Assembly (NCBI GenBank): GCA_036386655.1
Contig: DASVVG010000062.1
Coordinates: 1 to 18,411 of the forward strand
Reading direction: 5' to 3'
Source of the DNA: JAHWJX01 sp036386655
GTDB lineage: Bacteria > Pseudomonadota > Alphaproteobacteria > Caulobacterales > Caulobacteraceae
Length of the DNA stretch: 18,411 nt
A model generated the notes under the pieces. That model made no database searches, was not told the DNA's origin, and worked only from the letters and a program-made list of their open reading frames with translations. Both the position numbers and the translations under genes were made by a program. This document shows, one piece after another, positions 1-7,575 of the stretch. Each line of letters opens with the position of its first letter. The first letter of the stretch is position 1.

Positions 1-1120
1 CGTCCGCTAGGCGGCACGCGGCGGCGAGCAGGATACGGTCACGCTCGAGCGTGAACGCCGGCTCGAGGGTTGCGAACGCGGGCTCCAGCCAAGCCTCCAG
101 GGCCGGCCCGAGCTCGTCGGCGGCGCCGAAGCGTGCGCCGAACGCGGCGCACCCCTCGACCAGCGGGTCGCGCCGGCGGATTGGCTCCGGCATCGCGTCG
201 AACAGCAGGCCCTCGCGCAGCCCGTACGCGGAGAAGGCGACGCGCTCCACCCCGAGCTGATCGACCAGCGTCTCGAGCAGCACGGCGGCGTGGGGGAGGG
301 TCTCGAGCCGCTTCTTCGACAGGCCCGGAATGCGTTCCAGCGAGCCGCGGGACTGGCGCGCCACCAGACGGGCGACGTTCACGGCTTCCGCCGAGGTGAG
401 CTCGTACTGGTGCACCACGTGCAGCGCATAGCCGAAGAGGCGCATGTGCAGCAGGGCAAGATTGCGCCAGGCGCCGCCGACGGCATGGAACGCGGGCGTC
501 TGGAAGTCGGCCGCGACGGGTTCGATGCGGCGGACGGCCTCGGCGCGGCTGCGCTCCACGTCGAAGGTCTTCGAGCCGAGGGCGAAGGGGCCGAGCGGGA
601 GCGTCACGCCGGGCTCGACCTCGCCACCGGCGATGCGGGTGAGCTCGAGGCTCGAGCCCCCCAGGTCGCCCACTACGCCCTCCGCCGCGGGAGTTCCCGC
701 GAGGACGCCGAGGGCGGCGGCACGGGCCTCCTCCTCGCCGGTGAGGATGCGGACCTGCAGACCGGCCTCGTCGCGGATGCGGGCTACGAACGCGTCGCCG
801 TCCTCAGACTCGCGCACCGCGGCGGTGGCGGCGGCGTAGATCTCCGTCGGCCGGACGCCGTCGAGCACCGCGCGAAAGCGGCGGAGCGCGGCCAGCGCGG
901 CGTCGACCCCTTCGGGATGGAGCCGGCCGGTGCGCGCCACCTCGCGACCTAAGCCGGCGAGCACCTTCTCGTTGTAGACGGTCCAGATCGCCCGGCCCTC
1001 GAGCCGGTAGATGACCAGGCGCACCGAGTTCGAGCCGACGTCGACGACGGCCACGTCGCGGGTCTCCAGGCGCACCGGGGAGCGCTCGGGCGCGGGCGCG
1101 CTAGGGACGTGAACCGACAT
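1..1120 (-). CDS. ppx: Exopolyphosphatase / Ppx-GppA family phosphatase (3' part cut by window edge)
   Basis: Reading down from the ATG at 1120 gives an open frame of 373 residues that leaves the window without a stop. The start (MSVHVPSAP...) is followed by the ASKHA-fold phosphate-1 motif VAVVDVGSNSVRLVIY, then TAAVRES, then LTGEEEARAAALG leading into the phosphate-2 motif GDLGGSSLEL. These are the hallmarks of the Ppx/GppA family, which removes terminal phosphate from polyphosphate or from pppGpp in the cytoplasm. Family members are usually about 300-500 residues, so only the C-terminal part is missing. The start codon lies inside the end of ppk (20 bp overlap) without a convincing Shine-Dalgarno, which suggests translational coupling. 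Ppk and Ppx would then be made together, although they act in opposite directions on polyphosphate. Sequence alone does not separate exopolyphosphatase from pppGpp phosphatase; the ppk context favours the former. Confidence 0.9.
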   Translation of the reverse strand, partial: MSVHVPSAPAPERSPVRLETRDVAVVDVGSNSVRLVIYRLEGRAIWTVYNEKVLAGLGREVARTGRLHPEGVDAALAALRRFRAVLDGVRPTEIYAAATAAVRESEDGDAFVARIRDEAGLQVRILTGEEEARAAALGVLAGTPAAEGVVGDLGGSSLELTRIAGGEVEPGVTLPLGPFALGSKTFDVERSRAEAVRRIEPVAADFQTPAFHAVGGAWRNLALLHMRLFGYALHVVHQYELTSAEAVNVARLVARQSRGSLERIPGLSKKRLETLPHAAVLLETLVDQLGVERVAFSAYGLREGLLFDAMPEPIRRRDPLVEGCAAFGARFGAADELGPALEAWLEPAFATLEPAFTLERDRILLAAACRLAD

Positions 1121-3350
1121 GCTCGAAGGCCGCCGGCAGGTCCTTCACCTTCTGGCCCCGCCCGGAGAGGCTGGGGTTGTTCATGAAATACTCGTGCGCC
1201 GAGAAGGCGCGGCCGCCGAGATCCGGGTTCACCCGGCGATAGCGGCCGCCGGGCTTCAGCTCCCAGCTCTGCGCTTCGTCGTTGAGGCTCGCGACCAGGA
1301 TCTGGTCGAGCACCTGGCGATGGACGGTCTTGTTGTCGACGGGGATCAGGGTTTCGACGCGCCGGTCGAGGTTGCGCGGCATCCAGTCGGCAGACGAGAT
1401 GAAGACCTTCGCGTGCGCGCCAGGGAGCTTGTGGCCGTTGGCGAACGCCACGATGCGGCTGTGCTCCAGGAAGCGCCCGACGATCGACTTCACGTGCACG
1501 TTGTCGGAGAGGCCGGGCACCCCCGGCCGCAGGCAGCAGATGCCGCGCACGATGAGGTCGACCCGCACGCCGGCCTGGCTGGCGCGGTAGAGCGCGTCGA
1601 TGATGTCCGGGTCCACCAGCGCGTTCAGCTTGGCCCAGATCGCGGCGGGCTTGCCGGCCCTGGCGCTCGCCGCCTCTTCGCCGATGAGGCGGAGCAGCGT
1701 GGGCTTCATGGTGAGGGGGGAATAGGACAGCCGCTCCAGCGCCTCGGGCGGGGCGTAGCCGGTGATGAAGTTGAACACGCGGCTCGCGTCGCGGCCGAGC
1801 GCCGGGTCGATCGTGAACAGCGAGAGGTCCGTGTAAACCTTGGCCGTGACCGGGTGGTAGTTGCCGGTCCCGAAGTGGCAGTAGGTGGTGAGCCCCTCGC
1901 TCTCGCGCCGCACCACGATCGAGATCTTGGCGTGCGTCTTGTACTCCACGAAGCCGTAGACGACGTGGACCCCAGCGCGCTCCATGGCGCGGGCCCAGCG
2001 CAGGTTGGCCTCCTCGTCGAAGCGCGCCTTGATCTCCACCAGCGCGGTGACGTTCTTGCCGTTCTCCGCGGCCTCGATGAGCGCCGCCACGATCGGGCTG
2101 TCCTTTGACGTGCGGTAGAGCGTCTGCTTGATCGCCAGCACGCAAGGGTCGCGCGCGGCCTGGCGCAGGAACTCCACCACCACGTCGAAGCTCTCGAACG
2201 GGTGGTGGACGAGGATGTCCTTCTCGCGGATGGCGGAGAAGCAGTCGCCGCCGTGGTCGCGGATGCGCTCGGGATAGCGCGGCTCGTAAGGTTTGAACTT
2301 CAGGTCGGACCGGCCGTCGGACGGGATCAGCTGCGAGAGCTGAGCCAGGCCCAGCATGCCGTCCACGACGACCACGTCCTGGGCCTCGGCTCCGAGGTGC
2401 TCGACGATGAAGGCACGCAGCTCCGGCTCCATCGCCGAGTCGATCTTCACGCGCACGACCTCGCCGAGGCGGCGCTGCTTGAGCAGGGCCTCGAACTCGC
2501 GGACCAGGTCTTCGGCCTCTTCCTCCAGCTCGATGTCGCTGTCGCGGATCACCCGGAAGCCGCCGCTGGCCTGCACGTCGCAGCCCGGGAACAGGTGGTC
2601 GAGGAAGAGGGCCAGGATGCCTTCCAGCGGGATCACGCGGCGCACCTTGGCCGTCGACGGCCGCTCGTCGCTCGGCGGCAAGGTCCAGAACCGCTCCACC
2701 TGCGTGGGGACCGGGACCATGGCGTAGAGGGTGCGCCGGTCGCTGCGCCGCTTCAGCTTCAGCGCTAGCGAAAAGCCGAGGTTCGGGATGAACGGGAACG
2801 GGTGCGCCGGATCGATAGCCAGCGGCGTGAGCACCGGGAACAGCTTCTCCAGGAACTGCTGCTCGAGCCAGGCGCGCTCGCCGTCGTGGACGTCGTCGCA
2901 GTCGCAAACGTGGATGCCTTCGCCGGCGAGCTCGGCCTTCAGGTCCAGCCAGCGCGCCTGCTGGCGCACCATCAGCTGGTTGGCGGCCTCGTTGACCTGG
3001 TCGAGCTGCTGTTGCGGGGTGAGGCCGTCGAGGCTGAGCACGCGGACCCCTTCGCGGACCTGACCCTTCAGGCCAGCGACGCGGACCATGTAGAACTCGT
3101 CGAGATTGTTGGCCGAGATGGAGAGAAACCGCAGCCGCTCCAGCAGGGGGTGGCGTGGGTTCTCGCTCTCCTCGAGGACGCGCTGGTTGAAGGCCAGCCA
3201 CGACAGCTCGCGGTTGAAGAAGCGCTCAGGGGAGGCGAGGAGCGCCTCGTCGAGCCGCGCGGGAGCGGTCCCGCGACGCCCGCCGGACGCCTTGCGCGGG
3301 GTCGTCAGCACCGTGTCGGCGGCCACGGTGGTGTCGGCGGGCGACGTCAT
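1101..3350 (-). CDS. ppk: Polyphosphate kinase 1
   Basis: A 749-residue protein that makes long-chain polyphosphate reversibly from ATP. The N-terminal domain begins with FFNRELSWLAFNQRVLEES (44-62) and continues through SISANNLDEFYMVR (77-90). The C-terminal half has the two phospholipase-D-like catalytic repeats. The first carries YKTHAKISIVV with His473, the likely phosphorylated histidine, followed by YCHFGTGNYHP (490-500). The second carries GAHAKVFISSADWMPRN with His646. Length is normal for PPK1 (about 690-740) with a short extra basic, Ala/Thr-rich leader of about 40 residues. The ATG at 3350 is chosen because the frame continues much further upstream only as a shadow of hdaA. It lies 41 bp downstream of the hdaA stop, so the two are probably co-transcribed, and its end overlaps ppx. 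Confidence 0.97.
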   Translation of the reverse strand: MTSPADTTVAADTVLTTPRKASGGRRGTAPARLDEALLASPERFFNRELSWLAFNQRVLEESENPRHPLLERLRFLSISANNLDEFYMVRVAGLKGQVREGVRVLSLDGLTPQQQLDQVNEAANQLMVRQQARWLDLKAELAGEGIHVCDCDDVHDGERAWLEQQFLEKLFPVLTPLAIDPAHPFPFIPNLGFSLALKLKRRSDRRTLYAMVPVPTQVERFWTLPPSDERPSTAKVRRVIPLEGILALFLDHLFPGCDVQASGGFRVIRDSDIELEEEAEDLVREFEALLKQRRLGEVVRVKIDSAMEPELRAFIVEHLGAEAQDVVVVDGMLGLAQLSQLIPSDGRSDLKFKPYEPRYPERIRDHGGDCFSAIREKDILVHHPFESFDVVVEFLRQAARDPCVLAIKQTLYRTSKDSPIVAALIEAAENGKNVTALVEIKARFDEEANLRWARAMERAGVHVVYGFVEYKTHAKISIVVRRESEGLTTYCHFGTGNYHPVTAKVYTDLSLFTIDPALGRDASRVFNFITGYAPPEALERLSYSPLTMKPTLLRLIGEEAASARAGKPAAIWAKLNALVDPDIIDALYRASQAGVRVDLIVRGICCLRPGVPGLSDNVHVKSIVGRFLEHSRIVAFANGHKLPGAHAKVFISSADWMPRNLDRRVETLIPVDNKTVHRQVLDQILVASLNDEAQSWELKPGGRYRRVNPDLGGRAFSAHEYFMNNPSLSGRGQKVKDLPAAFEHVGSRP

Positions 3351-3391
3351 CGGGAGGCATTTGGCCCGCGGCCGGCGGGGAAGCAAGCGCG

Positions 3392-4048
3392 TCAGTCGAA
3401 CAGGTCGGCGGTGTCCTCGAGGATTTCGCGGGCCAGTGCGCGGGTGACCGGCCGGTGCCGGGCGGAGGCCTCCTCGTCCAGGCGATGCACCACCTCGCGG
3501 GCATGCGGCACCGAGCGCTCGATGCGCCGCAGCAGGTAGGGGAGGAGGTCCTCCGGGGGGCGGATATTGCGCTCCCGGAACAGCTTGGCCAGCACCCCGC
3601 CCAGCACCGCGTCGTCCGGCTCCCCGAGCAGGGCCACCTGCATGGCGTTGAGGCGCGAGCGCAGGTCGGGAAGCCGGGCGGGCCAGCTCGCCGGCGGCGT
3701 GCGGGCGGTGAGCAGCAGGCCGCCGCTGGTGGGCGCCATGTTGATCAGGTGGAACAGCGCCTCCTCGTCGAGGTGGCGCTCCGCGTCCTCCCAGAGCACG
3801 GGACGGTCGACGGCGGCAGCCACCGGCTGATCCGCGGTGAAGACCACCGCGCCGCTCTGGTCCGCCCAGGCCCGGGCGAGGTGGGTCTTGCCGGCCCCCG
3901 CGGGGCCCACCAGCGCCAGGCAGCCGCCGTGCCAGGCCGGCCAGGCGTCGACCGCCCGCGCCGCCTCGGCATTGCACGCGGAGACCACGAAATCGGCGCG
4001 ATCGTGGCTTGCGGCGCGGTCGAGGTCGAGGCGGAGCTGGCGGCCCAT
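3392..4048 (-). CDS. hdaA: HdaA, DnaA-inactivating AAA+ protein
   Basis: A 218-residue DnaA-like AAA+ protein. The extreme N-terminus has QLRLDL (4-9), matching the sliding-clamp-binding motif of Hda proteins. Walker A is GPAGAGKTH (48-56), a Walker-B-like strand is PVLWEDAE (84-91), and the box VII arginine segment is LPDLRSRL (127-134). There is no DnaA domain IV, and the length fits Hda/HdaA rather than DnaA (over 450). In this family the protein, tethered to the DNA-loaded clamp, stimulates ATP hydrolysis by DnaA and so prevents re-initiation. It is the first gene of an hdaA-ppk-ppx run. No Shine-Dalgarno is visible, and an AT-rich TAAATA sits directly upstream. A DnaA-like protein without the clamp motif would be the alternative, but the motif is present. 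Confidence 0.93.
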   Translation of the reverse strand: MGRQLRLDLDRAASHDRADFVVSACNAEAARAVDAWPAWHGGCLALVGPAGAGKTHLARAWADQSGAVVFTADQPVAAAVDRPVLWEDAERHLDEEALFHLINMAPTSGGLLLTARTPPASWPARLPDLRSRLNAMQVALLGEPDDAVLGGVLAKLFRERNIRPPEDLLPYLLRRIERSVPHAREVVHRLDEEASARHRPVTRALAREILEDTADLFD

Positions 4049-4141
4049 GGGCGGCTATTTAGGCCGCGCCGCTCTCGGGGGCGATCCTTGACAACCGGGG
4101 CCGCGCGTGGCCCATCCCGCCGCTTTCCCGGACCGACCCGA
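4049..4141. promoter_or_regulatory. Divergent hdaA/aspS intergenic region with weak promoter candidates
   Basis: This 93-bp gap must hold the start signals of both divergent genes. On the plus strand TTGACA at 4088-4093 is a perfect -35-like hexamer, but no good -10 lies 17 nt downstream (CCCATC at 4111-4116). On the minus strand TAAATA (4056-4061) sits so close to the hdaA ATG that transcription from it would start at or next to the codon. Neither gene has a clear Shine-Dalgarno. These are readings by eye only. Confidence 0.35.
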
Positions 4142-5926
4142 ATGCACCCGTATCGCACCCACACCTGCGGCGCGCTCCGCCTCGCCGACGCCGGTCAGAC
4201 GGTGCGGCTGTCCGGCTGGATCCACAGGAAGCGCGACCACGGCGGGCTGATGTTCGTGGACCTGAGGGACCACTACGGCCTGACCCAGCTCGTGCTGTCG
4301 CCGGAGAGCGCGGGCTTTCCGGTCGTCGACCACCTGCGGAGCGAGAGCGTGATCCGCATCGAAGGCGAGGTGGTGGCGCGGTCCGCAGAGACGGTGAATG
4401 CGAACCTACCAACGGGCGAGATCGAGGTCCGGGTGAAGACGGCGGCCGTGCTGTCGGAAGCCGCCGAGTTGCCGGTGCCGGTGTTCGGGGAGCCGGACTA
4501 TCCGGAAGAGCTGCGGCTGAAGCACCGTTACCTGGACCTGCGGCGCGAGACCCTGCACCGGAACATCCTGCTGCGCACGCAGGTCATCAGCTCGATCCGC
4601 CGGCGGATGACGGACGCCGGCTTCTTCGAGTTCCAGACGCCGATCCTGACCGCCTCTTCGCCGGAGGGCGCGCGGGACTTCCTGGTGCCGTCGCGGCTGC
4701 ACCCGGGCGAGTTCTACGCGCTCCCGCAGGCGCCGCAGCAGTTCAAGCAGCTGCTGATGGTCGCGGGCTTCGACCGCTATTTCCAGATCGCGCCCTGCTT
4801 CCGCGACGAGGACGCGCGCGCGGACCGCTCGCCGGGCGAGTTCTACCAGCTCGACCTCGAGATGAGCTTCGTCACACAGGACGACGTGTTCGCGGCGCTG
4901 GAGCCGGTGCTGCACGGTGTGTTCGAGGAGTTCGCCGCCGGCAAGGCGGTGACGCCGTACCCGTTCCCCCGCATCCCCTACCGCGAGGCGATCGCCAAGT
5001 ACGGCACCGACAAGCCCGACCTGCGCAACCCGCTGGTCATGCAGGACGTCAGCGAGCACTTCCGCGGCGGCGGCTTCGGCATCTTTGCGAAGATCCTCGA
5101 CGCTTCGTCGAAGAACCAGGTCTGGGCCGTGCCCGCGCCGGGCGGCGGAAACCGCGCCTTCGCGGACCGCATGAACAGCTGGGCCCAGGGCGAGGGGCAG
5201 CCGGGCCTCGGCTACGTCTTCTGGCGGGAGGGCGAGGAGGGCGGCGCGGGTCCGATCGCCAAGAACATAGGACCGGAGCGGACGAGCGCGATCCGCGAGC
5301 AGCTGGGCCTGCAGGTCGGCGACGCGGCCTTCTTCGTCGCCGGCGATCCGGCCGCGTTCTACAAGTTCGCCGGGTCGGCGCGGACCAAGGTTGGACAGGA
5401 GCTCGGGCTGATCGCCGAGGGGCGGTTCGATTTCTGCTGGATCGTCGACTTCCCGATGTTCGAGTGGAACGAGGACGAGAAGAAGATCGACTTCTCGCAC
5501 AACCCGTTCTCGATGCCGCAGGGGGAGCTGGAGGCGCTGAACAGCAAGGACCCGCTGGACGTGCTCGCCTACCAGTACGACATCGTGGTCAACGGCGTGG
5601 AGCTGTCCTCGGGCGCGATCCGGAACCACCGCCCGGACATCATGCTGCGGGCTTTCGAGATCGCCGGCTACGGACCGGAGGTGGTCGAGGAGCAGTTCGG
5701 CGGCATGCTGAACGCCTTCCGCTACGGGGCGCCGCCCCACGGCGGATCCGCGCCGGGGATCGACCGTATTGTCATGCTGCTGGCCGGCGCCCAGAACATC
5801 CGCGAGGTGATCGCCTTCCCGCTGAACCAGCAGGCGCAGGACCTGATGATGAACGCTCCGGCGCCCGTCAGCGAGCGTCAGCTGCGCGAGCTGCACATCC
5901 GGGTGAACGCACCCGCGAAGGGGTGA
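4142..5926 (+). CDS. aspS: Aspartyl-tRNA synthetase (bacterial type)
   Basis: A 594-residue class II synthetase that charges tRNA-Asp (and perhaps tRNA-Asn) with aspartate. The N-terminal OB fold (about 1-105) binds the anticodon and includes SGWIHRKRDHGG. The catalytic core has class II motif 2, FRDEDARADRSPGEFYQLD (about 220-238), and motif 3, HGGSAPGIDRIVMLLAG, near 533-549. The GAD insertion domain typical of bacterial AspRS lies between them. Length fits the bacterial family (about 590). The ATG at 4142 gives MHPYRTHTCGALR, the usual alphaproteobacterial N-terminus; the frame runs further upstream only as an antisense shadow of hdaA. His33 in the OB fold is the residue type seen in non-discriminating AspRS (discriminating E. 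coli AspRS has Leu there). It ends 3 bp before the convergent stop of the pentapeptide gene. Confidence 0.98.
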   Translation: MHPYRTHTCGALRLADAGQTVRLSGWIHRKRDHGGLMFVDLRDHYGLTQLVLSPESAGFPVVDHLRSESVIRIEGEVVARSAETVNANLPTGEIEVRVKTAAVLSEAAELPVPVFGEPDYPEELRLKHRYLDLRRETLHRNILLRTQVISSIRRRMTDAGFFEFQTPILTASSPEGARDFLVPSRLHPGEFYALPQAPQQFKQLLMVAGFDRYFQIAPCFRDEDARADRSPGEFYQLDLEMSFVTQDDVFAALEPVLHGVFEEFAAGKAVTPYPFPRIPYREAIAKYGTDKPDLRNPLVMQDVSEHFRGGGFGIFAKILDASSKNQVWAVPAPGGGNRAFADRMNSWAQGEGQPGLGYVFWREGEEGGAGPIAKNIGPERTSAIREQLGLQVGDAAFFVAGDPAAFYKFAGSARTKVGQELGLIAEGRFDFCWIVDFPMFEWNEDEKKIDFSHNPFSMPQGELEALNSKDPLDVLAYQYDIVVNGVELSSGAIRNHRPDIMLRAFEIAGYGPEVVEEQFGGMLNAFRYGAPPHGGSAPGIDRIVMLLAGAQNIREVIAFPLNQQAQDLMMNAPAPVSERQLRELHIRVNAPAKG

Positions 5927-5929
5927 GGC

Positions 5930-6880
5930 TCAGTACAGCTCGGGCTCGGCCGGCCGCGGCGGTTTCGGAGCCCGCGGGGGCTTCGGCGGCGGCGGCGGGA
6001 CCATGTGGACCTGCACGTTGGGGATCTGGATCACCTTCGTCCGGCCGTCCGGCAGGGTGATCACGGTCACCGATTTCCCGTCATGGGTCGTGGTCCGGGT
6101 GCGGGTCACCACGTGGCGCCTGCCGCACGCCTTCACCACCAGCCCGCGAGGCAGCGCGGTGGAGTTGTCGCCGCAGGCCTGGTCGAGCTGGTCCTGGGTG
6201 AGGCCACGGGCGCTCGACAGGTTCGCGCCCCGGATGTTGGCGTGCTCCAGCTCCGCGTTGCGGAGGTCGGCCCCGGAAAAGTCCGCTCCCGTCAGGTTCG
6301 AGCCGTTGAGTTCGGCGTTCCGGAAGGAGGCCCGGTCGAACTGGCCGCCGGACATGTTGGCGTGGTGGAGCTCGGCGTCACCGAAATTGGTCCCGATCGC
6401 CTGCACGCCGCTCAGGTTCGCTCCGATGAGCTCCGTCTGGCGGAGGTCGGCCCGGGAGAGGATGGCGCCGGAGAGGTTGATGTGGACCAACGTCGCGGCC
6501 TTCATGCGAGCGCTGTTCAGGTTGGCGGAGGAGAAGTTGCTGCCGTGGGTCTCGATGCCTTCGAGAAGGGCCCGGCTGAAGTTCGCGCCGGAGAAGTTCG
6601 CCCCGTGAGCCTCGACCCCGCGAAGGTCGGCGCGGGAGAAGTCGGCGCCGGGGAAGCGAACGCCGTGCATCTTGGCGCCGCGGAGGTCGGCGTTGACCAG
6701 CGAGGCGCCGGCGAAGTTGCCGCCGGTGAAGGTGGCGTTGGTCATGACGCGGCCGGAGAACTCGCACTTGGTGCACGAGCCGCCGAGCGACATCGAGCGC
6801 GAAACCTCGCGGTCGGGGACGACGGCGTGAGCGGCCCCTGCGGAGAGGGCCAGGCCGAGAAGGGCGGCGGCGATACGCAT
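5930..6880 (-). CDS. Exported pentapeptide-repeat protein with Pro-rich tail
   Basis: A 316-residue protein. Residues 1-19 are a signal peptide ending in AHA. Residues 41-222 are about 36 pentapeptide repeats (A[DN]LxxAxFxx type), predicted to fold as a right-handed quadrilateral beta-helix. The repeats group into 20-residue units, one helix coil each, such as those starting GVEAHG, GIETHG and AELNGS. A CxxC pair (Cys36, Cys39) precedes the helix. A C-terminal cap, GLTQDQLDQACGDNSTALP, with Cys236 and Cys252 follows it. The tail (254-316) holds a beta-rich segment, HDGKSVTVITLPDGRTKVI, then a proline run with KPPRAPKPPRP. The same end caps occur in the gene at 7024. The signal peptide argues against a cytoplasmic Qnr-like gyrase-protecting role. 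No function is known to me. Confidence 0.88.
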   Translation of the reverse strand: MRIAAALLGLALSAGAAHAVVPDREVSRSMSLGGSCTKCEFSGRVMTNATFTGGNFAGASLVNADLRGAKMHGVRFPGADFSRADLRGVEAHGANFSGANFSRALLEGIETHGSNFSSANLNSARMKAATLVHINLSGAILSRADLRQTELIGANLSGVQAIGTNFGDAELHHANMSGGQFDRASFRNAELNGSNLTGADFSGADLRNAELEHANIRGANLSSARGLTQDQLDQACGDNSTALPRGLVVKACGRRHVVTRTRTTTHDGKSVTVITLPDGRTKVIQIPNVQVHMVPPPPPKPPRAPKPPRPAEPELY

Positions 6881-6954
6881 ATTCGAACACTCTGGCGCGA
6901 CCGGGAGGCAGTCGCAGTCCAGTGCATTTGGCGCTCACCCCCCGTGGGCGCCAC

Positions 6955-7014
6955 TTAATTCGGGGTAAGGTCGGCGCCTTCGCAGGGCCGACGTCACGTT
7001 AATTCGCCGTAAGG
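6955..7014. repeat. Imperfect 16-bp direct repeat flanking a GC-rich hairpin
   Basis: TTAATTCGGGGTAAGG (6955-6970) and TTAATTCGCCGTAAGG (6999-7014) match at 14 of 16 positions and are 44 bp apart start to start. Between them GTCGGC (6970-6975) pairs with GCCGAC (6987-6992). The stem extends past a one-base bulge by CCT/AGG around a TCGC loop. It fills most of the 143-bp gap between the two minus-strand pentapeptide genes (6881-7023). It could be a terminator for the upstream gene (no U-tract is present), a paired binding site for a regulator of the 5930-6880 gene, or a REP-like element. The second copy itself contains GCCG-TAA-GGCGGC, another small stem. Confidence 0.5.
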
Positions 7015-7023
7015 CGGCTGTTT

Positions 7024-7512
7024 TCAGCGGCAGAGGGGAAGCGTCAGCCCCGCCGGCAGGGTGGTGCCCTGGTCGCCGCAGGCGCCGTTCAGCTGCGCCT
7101 GGGTGAGGCCGCGGGCACGGTCCAGCTCGGCGCCCGAGAAGTTCGCGCCCGAAAGGTTCGCGCCCCGGAAGTTGGAGCCGCCGAAGTAGGCGCCGACCCA
7201 GGTGGAGTTGGTCAGGTTGGCGCCCGAGAAGTTGGCGCTGGAGAAGAGGCCGCCGAAGCCCCGCACGTCGCGCAGGTCCGCGCCGGCGAAGTTGGCGCGG
7301 TTCATCGTGGCGAGGCTCAGGTCCGCCTGGCGCAGGCGGGCGCCGGCGTAGCTCTTCCCGGCCAGCTCGACGCTGGCAAGGTCGGCCTGGAACAGGTTGC
7401 AGCCGGCGCAGCTGGCGCCCCCGCGAGCCGACGCGATCTGGCCGGCGTTCTGGGCGAGGGCGGGGCCGGCGAGGAACGCCAGGGCGGCGGCGGCGAGCGC
7501 GATCGGTTTCAT
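7024..7512 (-). CDS. Small exported pentapeptide-repeat protein
   Basis: A 162-residue protein. Residues 1-20 (MKPIALAAAALAFLAGPALA) form a signal peptide. Cys35 and Cys38 form a CxxC just before about 19 pentapeptides (about 40-134), for example FRGANLSGANFSGAEL. A gap in the regular pattern near DVRGFGGLF (82-90) suggests a kink in the beta-helix. The C-terminal cap is GLTQAQLNGACGDQGTTLP with Cys145 and Cys161, equivalent to the cap of the neighbour at 5930, so the two are paralogues of different helix length. The ATG at 7512 has GAGG about 12 nt upstream. It lies 63 bp downstream of the NrdJ-like gene on the same strand and may be co-transcribed with it. Its role in the periplasm is unknown. 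Confidence 0.87.
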   Translation of the reverse strand: MKPIALAAAALAFLAGPALAQNAGQIASARGGASCAGCNLFQADLASVELAGKSYAGARLRQADLSLATMNRANFAGADLRDVRGFGGLFSSANFSGANLTNSTWVGAYFGGSNFRGANLSGANFSGAELDRARGLTQAQLNGACGDQGTTLPAGLTLPLCR

Positions 7513-7527
7513 TTCGGCACGACCTCA

Positions 7528-7558
7528 GGTGAGCGTTGCGTTTGTCGCGTTGCTCACC
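7528..7558 (-). terminator. Inverted repeat between NrdJ-like gene and pentapeptide gene
   Basis: GGTGAGC (7528-7534) and GCTCACC (7552-7558) are a perfect 7-bp inverted repeat around a 17-nt loop, with three further possible pairs inside. It lies 17 bp past the stop of the NrdJ-like gene and 15 bp before the start of the next gene. There is no U-tract, so it may be an imperfect terminator, an mRNA-stability stem or an operator. Confidence 0.35.
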
Positions 7559-7575
7559 CGCAAGTCCGGGGCCAG

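Noticed and set aside
290..952. 220-codon plus-strand open frame
   Set aside because: Antisense to ppx, which has clear phosphate-binding motifs in the other strand.
949..3201. 750-codon minus-strand open frame overlapping ppk and ppx
   Set aside because: Out of frame with ppk, Arg/Pro-rich and motif-free; a frame shadow.
4406..5896. 496-codon open frame on the minus strand over aspS
   Set aside because: Antisense shadow caused by GC-rich third positions; the peptide is Arg/Leu/Ala-rich with no family motif, while the plus strand is unmistakable AspRS.
6955..7014. CtrA binding sites (TTAA-N7-TTAA) in the direct repeats
   Set aside because: The first TTAA is present, but the second half-site reads TAAG at the right spacing in both copies, so the match is poor.
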